Below are positions 1-7,637 of a stretch of DNA of 64,000 nt, one piece after another. Under the pieces are notes generated by a model. The model was not told the origin of the DNA. It did no database searches and worked only from the letters and a program-made list of their open reading frames with translations. The position numbers and the translations under genes are program-made. Every line of letters begins with the position of its first letter. Within the stretch, counting starts at the first letter, position 1. The stretch is from Clostridiales bacterium (GTDB lineage Bacteria; Bacillota; Clostridia; Saccharofermentanales; Saccharofermentanaceae). The stretch spans positions 124,001-188,000 of the forward strand of contig JAFZHS010000013.1 of the NCBI GenBank assembly GCA_017554745.1, given 5' to 3'.

Positions 1-41
1 TTATTTTGCCTTTTGTTTGTAACACCAATGCTCTTATTATT

Positions 42-50
42 TGTTATACT
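42..50 (+). promoter_or_regulatory. Candidate extended -10 promoter for yqhQ-prmC
   Basis: TGTTATACT fits the extended -10 form TGnTATAAT with one mismatch and lies about 40 bases before the yqhQ start. No good -35 hexamer is seen at the expected distance, which an extended -10 can tolerate. The window starts too close to rule out transcription from an upstream gene. Confidence 0.35.
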
Positions 51-92
51 CACAATCAGAATGCACAATTATGCTTAGACAAGGGGAAATAT

Positions 93-1211
93 ATGTCAGA
101 GAATAACAGTGACATGAAGATATTGACCGAGGAACAGGTCAGGGAGATCACGCCCGAACAGATGGAGCAGGATATCGATCTTGTCCCTGAAGTGCAGCCC
201 AAGGCTCCTGCCAAGGCAGCGAAAAAGAAGAAAAAGAAGTGCTGTGAGCCCGTAAAGAAGACTTCCATAGGCGGTCAGGCGCTCATTGAGGGCGTCATGA
301 TGGTCGGTCCTTCAAGAACTGCAATGGCAGTAAGAAAGGGCGACGGCACTATCGTTGTCGAAGAGATAAAGCAGAGCGAGAAGACCACTTATTTTGAGAA
401 GGTCCCTTTCATCCGCGGCTGCATCAGGTTTTATAAGATGCTCGTTACGGGTACCGGCGCGCTCATGAAGGCCGCTGATATCTCCGAAGAGGGCAAGCCC
501 GAAGAACACAAGGAAGGCGAGAAGAAGTCACGCCTCGATGAATTTGCCGAGAGGCACTTTAACGTCATGATGACCATTTCGGCTATCGTCGGCATTCTTC
601 TTTCAATAGGTCTTTTTATCCTCGCGCCCAGACTTATCGTTGACATAGGAGCGAAGTTCATCCCCGAAGAACTCAAAGAGCTCACTTGGATGACTGTTGT
701 CCTTAATGTTGCAGAAGGACTTTTAAGACTCCTCATCTTCCTCTTCTATCTGATATTTGCTTCCAGCCTCAAGGACATCAAGAGAGTCTGGCGCTATCAC
801 GGAGCTGAGCATAAGACGATCGCCTGCTATGAGGCAGGACTCCCGCTTACTGTCGAGAATGTTTTGAAGCAGTCACGCTTCCATCCCCGCTGCGGCACAT
901 CCTTTATGTTCAACGTGCTTGCGATATCCATCATCATCTATACGGTTATCGGAATCTTCACGGGCGCCCAGCCCATGTGGGTCAACGCTCTTATCAGAAT
1001 CGGCTGCATCCCGGTCATCTGCGGTATCTCTTTCGAGATATTAAAGTTTGTCGGAAGACACGACAGAAACTTCTTCTGCAGATTCTTGTCCAAGCCCGGT
1101 CTCTGGCTCCAGAAGTTCACTACCCAGGAGCCTGACGCGGCTATAGCAGAGGTTGCGATCGCTTCCATGCAGGCAGTCATCCCGGAGAACAAGGAAGATG
1201 ACATCTGGTAA
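93..1211 (+). CDS. yqhQ: YqhQ-like DUF1385 integral membrane protein
   Basis: A 372-residue membrane protein of the DUF1385/YqhQ family, whose biochemical role is not established. The family signature GGQALIEGVMM is at residues 60-70, HGAEHKTI at 236-243 and HPRCGTSF at 264-271. About four membrane helices are visible (roughly 158-182, 198-226, 271-291 and 299-320). The N-terminus carries a run of lysines (42-49) before the conserved region, so it is probably cytoplasmic. I chose the ATG at 93 because AAGGGGAAAT lies just before it; an in-frame start at position 6 has no ribosome site. The gene overlaps prmC by 14 bases, the yqhQ-prmC neighbourhood known from many Bacillota. The conserved His, Glu and Cys residues could bind metal, but that is inference. 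Confidence 0.85.
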   Translation: MSENNSDMKILTEEQVREITPEQMEQDIDLVPEVQPKAPAKAAKKKKKKCCEPVKKTSIGGQALIEGVMMVGPSRTAMAVRKGDGTIVVEEIKQSEKTTYFEKVPFIRGCIRFYKMLVTGTGALMKAADISEEGKPEEHKEGEKKSRLDEFAERHFNVMMTISAIVGILLSIGLFILAPRLIVDIGAKFIPEELKELTWMTVVLNVAEGLLRLLIFLFYLIFASSLKDIKRVWRYHGAEHKTIACYEAGLPLTVENVLKQSRFHPRCGTSFMFNVLAISIIIYTVIGIFTGAQPMWVNALIRIGCIPVICGISFEILKFVGRHDRNFFCRFLSKPGLWLQKFTTQEPDAAIAEVAIASMQAVIPENKEDDIW

Positions 1212-2046
1212 TGACGGACTTTTAAGTCTTCTCGAGCAGTCGGGAGACGGTGAAGCTTCGTTGGACCTTAAGATCCTTAAGGAAGAATTCGAAGGCAAAG
1301 AATTGGAAAATGCTGTAAAGAGGCGCGCTGATGGCGAGCCTCTTGCTTATATTCTGGGATACCGTCATTTCTACAAAGAATGCTACAAGGTCTGCCCCGG
1401 AGTCCTTATTCCGAGGGCGGATACCGAGATCGTAGTAGAATCTGCCCTGAAATTCCTGGGCATAAACGAGATGGCGACGGGTGATCTTCTGAAGATCCCT
1501 TCATACGGGAAAGATCTGTCAGACATAAGTTTTGCGGATCTTTGCACGGGCACGGGATGCATCGGAATATCCCTTGCCAATGAGATAGCAAGAAGGGGCG
1601 GGAAGGCGTCAGGATGCCTTATAGACATCAGTGATACGGCAATAGCAGTCGCTTCCGAAAATGTTACATTCCAGGCGCTTAAGCCCGAAGACCTTAAGGT
1701 TATTAAGCATGACGTGCTTAGCAAAGCACCTGATATCGGAAAACTCGATCTTATATTATCCAATCCGCCGTACATAACTAATGACGAGATGGAAGAGTTA
1801 GAGCCTCAGGTAAAGGACCACGAGCCTGACCTGGCATTGAGGGCAGGCGATAAAGGGCTGGACTTTTACGGACCGGTTGCCGGCCACGCCGTAAAGCTCT
1901 TAAAAGACGGCGGTGCCCTGATCGTTGAACATGGGTTCGAACAGGGAGACCTCGTGCGTGAGATCTTCGCTTTATCAGGCCTTCACGACTGCATGACGAT
2001 AAGGGATTACGGAAATAATCCCAGGGTTACCATAGGAATCAAGTGA
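1198..2046 (+). CDS. prmC: Release factor glutamine methyltransferase PrmC
   Basis: A 282-residue SAM-dependent enzyme that methylates the Gln of the GGQ motif in peptide-chain release factors, improving termination. The N-terminal helical domain includes LIPRADTE (70-77). The SAM loop reads DLCTGTGCIGIS (114-125), and the catalytic NPPY tetrapeptide is at 189-192, diagnostic for N5-glutamine methyltransferases. The ATG at 1198 follows GGAGAACAAGGAAG, so the start lies inside the last codons of yqhQ and translation is probably coupled. An upstream ATG at 1153 would add 15 basic residues inside yqhQ and is less likely. The usual partner prfA is not in the window. The gene ends base-to-base with the convergent gene that follows. 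Confidence 0.95.
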   Translation: MTSGNDGLLSLLEQSGDGEASLDLKILKEEFEGKELENAVKRRADGEPLAYILGYRHFYKECYKVCPGVLIPRADTEIVVESALKFLGINEMATGDLLKIPSYGKDLSDISFADLCTGTGCIGISLANEIARRGGKASGCLIDISDTAIAVASENVTFQALKPEDLKVIKHDVLSKAPDIGKLDLILSNPPYITNDEMEELEPQVKDHEPDLALRAGDKGLDFYGPVAGHAVKLLKDGGALIVEHGFEQGDLVREIFALSGLHDCMTIRDYGNNPRVTIGIK

Positions 2047-2892
2047 TCAATTAGTCTCGATATACTGCGAGACGCAGATATGGCGTCCGTCAACGTCCTC
2101 GAAGACGAACTGGCGGTTAGTGCCCTGGCTCTGCGCGGCCTTTGCTTCAGGCAGGTCTTCTACGATCTTTATGCCGTTGCCTGCGACTTCGTTATGAAGC
2201 AGGAAAGGCTCTGAGCAATAGATGTACATGTCGTACTTAATGCCGAATTCCCTTGCGGGCTTAGTGATGGCGCCTTCGCTCTGTACAAGGACGATGGCGA
2301 TATTATCCCTGTAGAGCTTTATGTGAGGCATTGCCTCGTCGTCTAAGTGTGCGGCCTTGAAGCCGAGCTTGTTCTCGTAGAAAAGTGCTGTCTTATAGAT
2401 GTCTTCACACGCGAAGACCGCAGCCTGGCTGTTCATGAGAAGAAGTCTGTCGCTGCCTTCATTCTCGCCCTCTTCAGGCGCTTTTTCAGGTGCCGTGCTG
2501 CCCGAGCTGAACTGGTAGCCCAAAAGCGGCGTGCCGAAGACCTTCTCGTGATCTGCAAGGGAATTCACGTATTCGGATCGTTTCTTGATCTCGTCATTGG
2601 TCAGCGTAGCGGGAATGTCAGCCAGATACTCGACCTTCTCCAAATATTCAAGGAGGTTCATGAGCCTTACATGAAGCGGGTTTATATCTGATGTCGCAGG
2701 CACCTCGGCGCCTCTGCCGTGGATGAACATCATGCCGTATTCTACGGCTTCCGCGGGAAGTCCTGCGTAAAGATGCATGAGAAGGTTCATCTCGTCTGAA
2801 GCTTTCTCGTCGGTGCCGCCCTTTGCTATGGACTTCTCGATCATCTCGAAAACGAGATTCATATCATGTAAAGGATATTCTTTATTAAGCAT
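2047..2892 (-). CDS. Two-part protein with C-terminal glyoxalase (VOC) domain
   Basis: A 281-residue protein. The N-terminal half (about 1-120) is helical, acidic and unfamiliar to me. After a Glu/Ser/Pro-rich linker (about 125-145), the C-terminal 130 residues resemble the vicinal-oxygen-chelate fold: a first beta-alpha-beta-beta unit from LLLMNSQAAVFACEDIYKTA, LYRDNIAIVL in the middle, and a closing FVFEDVDGRHICVSQ strand pair. Such domains are found in glyoxalase I, dioxygenases and antibiotic-binding proteins; the metal ligands are not clear enough to name a reaction. The start at 2892 is supported by CTCAAGGAG seven bases upstream on the minus strand. The gene converges on prmC with no base between the two stop codons. 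Confidence 0.65.
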   Translation of the reverse strand: MLNKEYPLHDMNLVFEMIEKSIAKGGTDEKASDEMNLLMHLYAGLPAEAVEYGMMFIHGRGAEVPATSDINPLHVRLMNLLEYLEKVEYLADIPATLTNDEIKKRSEYVNSLADHEKVFGTPLLGYQFSSGSTAPEKAPEEGENEGSDRLLLMNSQAAVFACEDIYKTALFYENKLGFKAAHLDDEAMPHIKLYRDNIAIVLVQSEGAITKPAREFGIKYDMYIYCSEPFLLHNEVAGNGIKIVEDLPEAKAAQSQGTNRQFVFEDVDGRHICVSQYIETN

Positions 2893-3025
2893 TGTTAACT
2901 CCTTGAGACTCAATGGTCTTAATATAACAAAGTGGGATAAAAAAAGACAGAAGAGGGGCGTTTTCCTTGTAAAACAGGGCAAGAAACGGCCTGGAAAAAA
3001 ATTTTCGAAAAAATGCTATATTTTT

Positions 3026-3051
3026 TGTAACGAATCTCAGATTTCTCCGTC
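3026..3051 (+). promoter_or_regulatory. ECF-type promoter of the sigma factor operon
   Basis: TGTAAC (3026-3031) and CGTC (3048-3051) are separated by exactly 16 bases. This matches the general ECF promoter form (TGAAAC/TGTAAC-N16-CGTC) known from Bacillus SigM/SigW-type regulons. It lies 37 bases before the GTG start of an ECF sigma gene, so autoregulation is the natural reading. Confidence 0.7.
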
Positions 3052-3088
3052 TAACAGGTGAGATCACAAAAGAAAGGTCAGTTGATAC

Positions 3089-3583
3089 GTGGATAAGAAT
3101 ACCGCTGAAAAGCTATATGAAGCCTTTTACATGAAGGTATTCTCTTACGTTATGACACTTGCCAAGGATCGCAATGACGCCGAGGAGATAACCCAGGAGA
3201 CCTTTTTCAGGGCGATATCGACTGATAAGGCCTTCAAGGGCGAGAGCGAGAGCTTCACGTGGCTTTGTGCTATCGCAAAAAACATCTTTATAGATGAGAA
3301 GCGGCGTTTTGCAAGACAGGATGAGGAACTGACAGAAGAGCTTCCGGATACAAACAAAGGGATAGAAGAGAAGCTCGCGGAAAGGGATACATCACTGAAG
3401 ATCCACATAGTACTCCATCAGCTGGAGGAGCCGTACAAGGAAGTTTTCCAGCTGAGGGTATTCGGCGAACTGTCATTCGCGGAGATCGGTTCTATCTTCG
3501 GAAAGACCGAGACCTGGGCCCGGGTCACGTATCACAGAGCCAGACTAAAGATCAAGGAAAGGATGGATGAAAATGAAATATAA
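3089..3583 (+). CDS. ECF (extracytoplasmic function) RNA polymerase sigma factor
   Basis: A 164-residue sigma-70 family protein with only regions 2 and 4. Region 2 covers about residues 8-75, including DAEEITQETFFRAI and the promoter-melting helix ending FTWLCAIAKNIFIDEKRR. After an acidic linker (about 78-100), region 4 spans about 105-157, with a helix-turn-helix LSFAEIGSIFGKTETWARVTYHRAR. It starts with GTG at 3089, preceded by AAAGG at a longish distance. The last codons overlap the start of the membrane anti-sigma gene (3567), typical of a sigma/anti-sigma pair. It is probably held inactive at the membrane by that protein and recognises the TGTAAC-N16-CGTC element in front of its own gene. 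The inducing signal cannot be read from the sequence; envelope stress is usual for such systems. Confidence 0.92.
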   Translation: MDKNTAEKLYEAFYMKVFSYVMTLAKDRNDAEEITQETFFRAISTDKAFKGESESFTWLCAIAKNIFIDEKRRFARQDEELTEELPDTNKGIEEKLAERDTSLKIHIVLHQLEEPYKEVFQLRVFGELSFAEIGSIFGKTETWARVTYHRARLKIKERMDENEI

Positions 3584-4538
3584 TTGTGATTTGATCTCAG
3601 ATCTTCTGCCTTTATATAAAGATGACATCTGCAGTGAAGCATCCAGAAAGATAGTTGAAGAGCATCTCGAAGAATGCCCTGACTGCAAGAAGATCTTAAA
3701 CAGTCTTAATGACGTTACCATAGATGAAAAGATCGTCAAGGAAAAAGAAGAAGTAATCAACTCCCAGGCTAAGTTCTTTAAGCGCAAGAGTGCCTTTGCA
3801 GGCAGCATCATAGGACTTATCTTCTCGATACCGATTCTGGTCTGCCTTATCGTTAACCTGGCAACAGGTGCGGGCCTTACATGGTTCTTTATCGTACTCG
3901 CCGCTATCCTTGTGGCAGCTTCCTTAATCGTCGTACCGCTCATGGTACCCGAGAATAAGATGCTGACCACGATGGGAGCATTTACCGCAAGCCTTCTGGT
4001 ACTGTTCGGTGTTATCAACATCTACACCCAGGGCAGATGGTTCTTCGTAGCATCAGCTGCAACGATCTTCGGACTGACAATGTTCTTCGCGCCTTTTATC
4101 TGCTTCAGAAGACCTGTCAAAAACTACTTAAAGAACTCCAAGGGCCTTGCGATCATGTGCGCATACACAGCAACATTCACGCTTATGATGCTCTGCATCG
4201 GCCTTCACGTTAAGGAACGCATGTTTTTCCCGATGGCATTTGCTATCGCTATGCCGCTCGTGGCAATGGCATGGGCTATCTTTGTAACCATCAGATATAT
4301 CCGTACCAATGCAGTCCTCAAGACAGGCATCTGCATTACGTCAGTAGGCATTTTGTCCGGCATTCTGTCACACATGACAGCAATGGCAACAGTCAAGGCA
4401 TCTACAAACGGTGTCGTTATGTATTCGGATCCATGGCTCCCGCTCATGCTTTCCATCGGATCTGTCGGCCTGCTTCTTGCCGGAATCGGAGCATTAATCA
4501 TGATTTTCAAGAGAGGAAAAAAGAATGAAAACAAATAA
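3567..4538 (+). CDS. zf-HC2 membrane anti-sigma factor
   Basis: A 323-residue protein with a cytoplasmic anti-sigma zinc-binding domain at the N-terminus and about eight membrane helices. The zinc motif is H33-x3-C37-x2-C40 (HLEECPDC), with Cys7 and Cys22 upstream; this is the zf-HC2 pattern that clamps ECF sigma factors. From about residue 74 the chain is a series of hydrophobic segments with short loops, ending in a basic tail (FKRGKKNENK). The ATG at 3567 lies inside the last codons of the sigma gene, after AAGGAAAGG; a second ATG two codons later is also possible. Its own stop overlaps the next gene. Anti-sigma factors often have one helix, so the polytopic membrane part may itself be the sensor. 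Confidence 0.8.
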   Translation: MKMKYNCDLISDLLPLYKDDICSEASRKIVEEHLEECPDCKKILNSLNDVTIDEKIVKEKEEVINSQAKFFKRKSAFAGSIIGLIFSIPILVCLIVNLATGAGLTWFFIVLAAILVAASLIVVPLMVPENKMLTTMGAFTASLLVLFGVINIYTQGRWFFVASAATIFGLTMFFAPFICFRRPVKNYLKNSKGLAIMCAYTATFTLMMLCIGLHVKERMFFPMAFAIAMPLVAMAWAIFVTIRYIRTNAVLKTGICITSVGILSGILSHMTAMATVKASTNGVVMYSDPWLPLMLSIGSVGLLLAGIGALIMIFKRGKKNENK

Positions 4539-5529
4539 GATTATCGCAGGAGCCATGGCGCTTCTGGTACCCGCAACACTTTGCTTAACAGGATGCGACT
4601 TCGGCGTCTTCAATGTCCTTACATACACATACGATAACAGCGAAAAGTACACGGCCGGAGACCGCGAGATCTCTGATAAGATCACAACGATCGACATCGA
4701 TTATGTATCAGGAGACGTAACACTTAACGGAAGCGATACTGATAAGGTCACAGTCAAGGAAACAGCCAACAAGGATCTCGATGATGCCCACAAGGTACAC
4801 ACATGGGTCGATGGCAGCACTCTTTATGTAAGATACTGCGAATCCACAAAGAAGATCTCTTTTAACAGGATCGAGAAGAAGCTCGAACTCAATATTCCCG
4901 GAGCTCAGGACCTGGATAACCTCAGCATCAAGATATCTTCCGGTGACTTCAAGTGTGATGGCGTAACTGCAGGCAAGCTTAATGCCAACTCATCTTCGGG
5001 AGACGTCGGCATCAGCTGCAAAGCGTCAGACATCGATCTCAAAGTATCTTCAGGTGATATCGTTCTTAACCAGGAAGGCATGGGCGGTTCCGTCAACATA
5101 AAGTCTTCTTCAGGCACGGTAGATTATACCCAGACCGGCAGCAACGATCAGATCATTATCAAGTCTTCTTCCGGCGGAGTAAAAGCTGATGTGGAAAAGG
5201 CTTCGAGCCTCTCGATCGATGTCAGCTCGGGTGCTATCGCAATTGATGCCGACGACGTAGCAGATCTTAACGCCAAGGCTTCCAGCGGCGATATGAATAT
5301 CACTCTCGGCAATGTTCCGCAGAATTCCAAGCTCGACTCGAGCTCCGGTGATATCAGGTTAAATGTTCCCGAGAATGCCGATATGACTGCAACCGTTAAG
5401 ATCTCCAGCGGATCATTTGATTCAGAGCTTCCTTTTGCCAAGGAAGGAAAGAATTACACCTGCGGAAACGGTTCTTCCACAATGGATATCCGTGTTTCGT
5501 CCGGTGATGTCGATATCAACGTGATCTGA
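4525..5529 (+). CDS. DUF4097-family beta-repeat lipoprotein
   Basis: A 334-residue predicted surface lipoprotein. The signal peptide ends in the lipobox LTGC with the lipidated Cys at 24. The mature part is built of short beta-strand repeats of about 20 residues, each containing a variant of SSGD (KISSGDFKCDG, NSSSGDVGI, KVSSGDIVL, KASSGDMNI and others). This is the DUF4097 pattern, thought to fold as a beta-helix. The gene overlaps the anti-sigma gene by 14 bases, so the three genes form one operon. Linkage with ECF sigma or PadR/DUF1700 regulators is common for DUF4097 proteins. It could be the output of the sigma factor or an extracytoplasmic partner of the anti-sigma factor; no enzymatic residues are visible. 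A strong terminator follows. Confidence 0.8.
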   Translation: MKTNKIIAGAMALLVPATLCLTGCDFGVFNVLTYTYDNSEKYTAGDREISDKITTIDIDYVSGDVTLNGSDTDKVTVKETANKDLDDAHKVHTWVDGSTLYVRYCESTKKISFNRIEKKLELNIPGAQDLDNLSIKISSGDFKCDGVTAGKLNANSSSGDVGISCKASDIDLKVSSGDIVLNQEGMGGSVNIKSSSGTVDYTQTGSNDQIIIKSSSGGVKADVEKASSLSIDVSSGAIAIDADDVADLNAKASSGDMNITLGNVPQNSKLDSSSGDIRLNVPENADMTATVKISSGSFDSELPFAKEGKNYTCGNGSSTMDIRVSSGDVDINVI

Positions 5530-5555
5530 CCGCGTTTTCGATATATTTTAAGCTT

Positions 5556-5587
5556 AAAAGGCTGTCTCTTTTAAGGGGCAGCCTTTT
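5556..5587 (+). terminator. Intrinsic terminator of the ECF operon
   Basis: AAAAGGCTG and CAGCCTTTT form a perfect nine-pair stem, extended inwards by a G-U and a C-G pair, around a loop of roughly ten bases. The T-rich right arm supplies the U tract. It closes the sigma/anti-sigma/DUF4097 operon. Confidence 0.8.
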
Positions 5588-5614
5588 GATATATTCGCCC
5601 TGTTGTTCTACAAT
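5586..5614 (+). promoter_or_regulatory. Promoter of ybaK
   Basis: TTGATA (5586-5591) and TACAAT (5609-5614) are separated by 17 bases, a good housekeeping sigma match. The -35 box overlaps the right arm of the preceding terminator. The start codon of ybaK follows 36 bases after the -10. Confidence 0.6.
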
Positions 5615-5649
5615 ACTGTACTGTCAGTAAAGACTTTAAGGAGAAGATA

Positions 5650-6135
5650 ATGGCTCAGTTCAAAAAGACAAATGCTATGAGGATCCTCGATAAAGCGGGG
5701 ATCGATTATACATATCAGGAATACGAGTACGATGAGAATGACTTAGACGGCCATCACGTCGCAGAATATCTGGGCGTTCCCTATGAGGAAGTGTTTAAGA
5801 CCCTGACCGCCGTATCCGATAAAGGCGAGTATCTCGTGTTCTGCATCTGCGTGGATGACGAGATTGACCTTAAAAAAGCCGCAAAACTGGCAGGCGTTAA
5901 GAGAGTGGACATGATACACGTCAAAGACCTTCTGAACGTTACAGGCTATATCAGGGGAGGATGCTCTCCGATCGGCATGAAAAAGCAGTACAGGACTTTC
6001 ATCGATGAGATGGCAGAGCTTGTTGACAGCATATGCGTCAGCGCGGGGCAGAGGGGAGTGCAGTTGAGACTCAAGCCTTCTGACCTGATTTCTTTTACTA
6101 ATGCCGTAGTCGGCGATTTTGCTGTGCGTGCTTAA
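5650..6135 (+). CDS. ybaK: Cys-tRNA(Pro)/Cys-tRNA(Cys) deacylase YbaK
   Basis: A 161-residue free-standing editing enzyme that hydrolyses mischarged Cys-tRNA(Pro) in the cytoplasm. Length and motifs fit YbaK/EbsC: EEVFKTL carries the likely catalytic Lys50, and GYIRGGCSPIGMKK (about residues 97-110) is the family signature. It is close in fold to the ProRS insertion domain. The ATG at 5650 follows AAGGAGAAGATA. The gene has its own promoter and is followed by murC after 47 bases, possibly on the same transcript. Confidence 0.92.
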   Translation: MAQFKKTNAMRILDKAGIDYTYQEYEYDENDLDGHHVAEYLGVPYEEVFKTLTAVSDKGEYLVFCICVDDEIDLKKAAKLAGVKRVDMIHVKDLLNVTGYIRGGCSPIGMKKQYRTFIDEMAELVDSICVSAGQRGVQLRLKPSDLISFTNAVVGDFAVRA

Positions 6136-6182
6136 AATGTTAGAATTACTTGGAAAATCGTGAAAACAGGAAGTGAATTCTC

Positions 6183-7637
6183 ATGTTGGAACCTAAGAGT
6201 TTTACGTTGAATGATATCCCGAAGGGAGCCCGTATCTACTTTATCGGTATCGGCGGAATCTCGATGAACGGCCTTGCAAGACTTGCTAAGCATGCGGGAT
6301 TTGTTGTCGGAGGTTCGGACAACCATCCTTCAGAGAGAACGGAGATATTGGAAGAGCAGGGCATAAAGATCTATAACAGCCAGATAGCTGCAAATATCGA
6401 TGATTTCAAGCCCGATTATCTCGTAAAGACCGCTGCCATCCTTCCTCATAACGAAGAGGTTAAAAGGGCGACGGAGCTTGATCTTCAGATCTTTGACAGA
6501 GCCGAGTTCCTCGGAGCTTTCACAAGGACATACAAGAACGTTATCAACGTGTCAGGCACTCACGGCAAGACGACGACCACATCTATGATCTCTCTGATGA
6601 TGATCGATGCGGGCCTTGATCCTACCGTGCATCTCGGTGCAGATCTTGATATATTCAACGGAACCATCAGAACAGGTTCACACGACCTTCTGGTATCAGA
6701 AGCATGCGAGTTCAAAAGGTCTTTTTTGAACTTCTCGTCTACGACTGCAGTCATTACTAATATCGATCACGATCACGTAGACTGTTATCCGACTTTGGAT
6801 GATGTAATAGATGTTTTCGCGCGCTTCATAAGACTCGTAGACGACAACGGTTATGTGGTCGTATCAGGTCACGACAGGAACGTTGCAAAGGCGGTAAAAG
6901 AGGCTGAAGAATACTTCAGCAAGCAGGGAAGGAAATTCCCTCAGGTCGTCACATGCGCGACTGATAACAAGTCCTGCGAAGTCACAGGCAAACCGGCTGA
7001 TTTTATTGCGGAGAATATCACATTCGAGAACGGACTTCCCAAGTTTGACATCGTTTTAAACGGTGAGACTTCGATAAGCGTTAAGCTGAAGATCCCCGGA
7101 AGCCACAATATCGCCAATGCGCTCAATGCGGCAGCTGCGGCATACCTTAACGGAGCAGCGCCTGACGCTATTCAAAGCGCGCTTAACAGCTTTGCCGGCG
7201 CAGACGGAAGATATACCGTCAAGGGTAAGTACAAGGGCTGCGATGTCGTAGTGGATTACGCGCATCATCCGACGGCTGCAAGAGCTACCATCGAGGCGGC
7301 TTCCAACATGCCGCACAACGATATCCTCGTAGTCTTCCAGCCTTTGACCTTTAACCGTACGAAATTACTCTTTGAAGACTATGTCACAAGCCTTCTGCCC
7401 TGCAAGAAGATATTGTTCTCCGAGATCTTCTCCGACAGGGAGAGCGATACTCTCGGCATGTCCAGCAAGCTTATCTCCGACGAGATCAATAAGCGCGGCG
7501 GAGACGCTGAGTTCTACGAAGACAGAGCCGAACTCAAAAAGAGGATCGACGAGCTCATCAAGCCCGGTGATATCATCCTCATTCTCGGCCCCGAAGACAT
7601 AAGGACTTTAGGCGACGAGTTGTGCCCTGAAAAGTAA
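6183..7637 (+). CDS. murC: UDP-N-acetylmuramate--L-alanine ligase MurC
   Basis: A 484-residue cytoplasmic ligase that adds the first amino acid (L-Ala) to UDP-MurNAc in peptidoglycan synthesis. The N-terminal Rossmann domain starts IYFIGIGGISMNGLA (about 18-32), a MurC hallmark. The ATP loop GTHGKTTTTS is at 125-134. The central ATPase domain includes NIDHDHVDCYP, and the C-terminal domain contains VDYAHHPTA (about 355-363). Length is typical. AGGAAGTGA precedes the ATG at 6183. The stop codon shares a base with the start of the next gene (TAATG), which ties the unknown membrane protein downstream to MurC expression. Confidence 0.96.
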   Translation: MLEPKSFTLNDIPKGARIYFIGIGGISMNGLARLAKHAGFVVGGSDNHPSERTEILEEQGIKIYNSQIAANIDDFKPDYLVKTAAILPHNEEVKRATELDLQIFDRAEFLGAFTRTYKNVINVSGTHGKTTTTSMISLMMIDAGLDPTVHLGADLDIFNGTIRTGSHDLLVSEACEFKRSFLNFSSTTAVITNIDHDHVDCYPTLDDVIDVFARFIRLVDDNGYVVVSGHDRNVAKAVKEAEEYFSKQGRKFPQVVTCATDNKSCEVTGKPADFIAENITFENGLPKFDIVLNGETSISVKLKIPGSHNIANALNAAAAAYLNGAAPDAIQSALNSFAGADGRYTVKGKYKGCDVVVDYAHHPTAARATIEAASNMPHNDILVVFQPLTFNRTKLLFEDYVTSLLPCKKILFSEIFSDRESDTLGMSSKLISDEINKRGGDAEFYEDRAELKKRIDELIKPGDIILILGPEDIRTLGDELCPEK

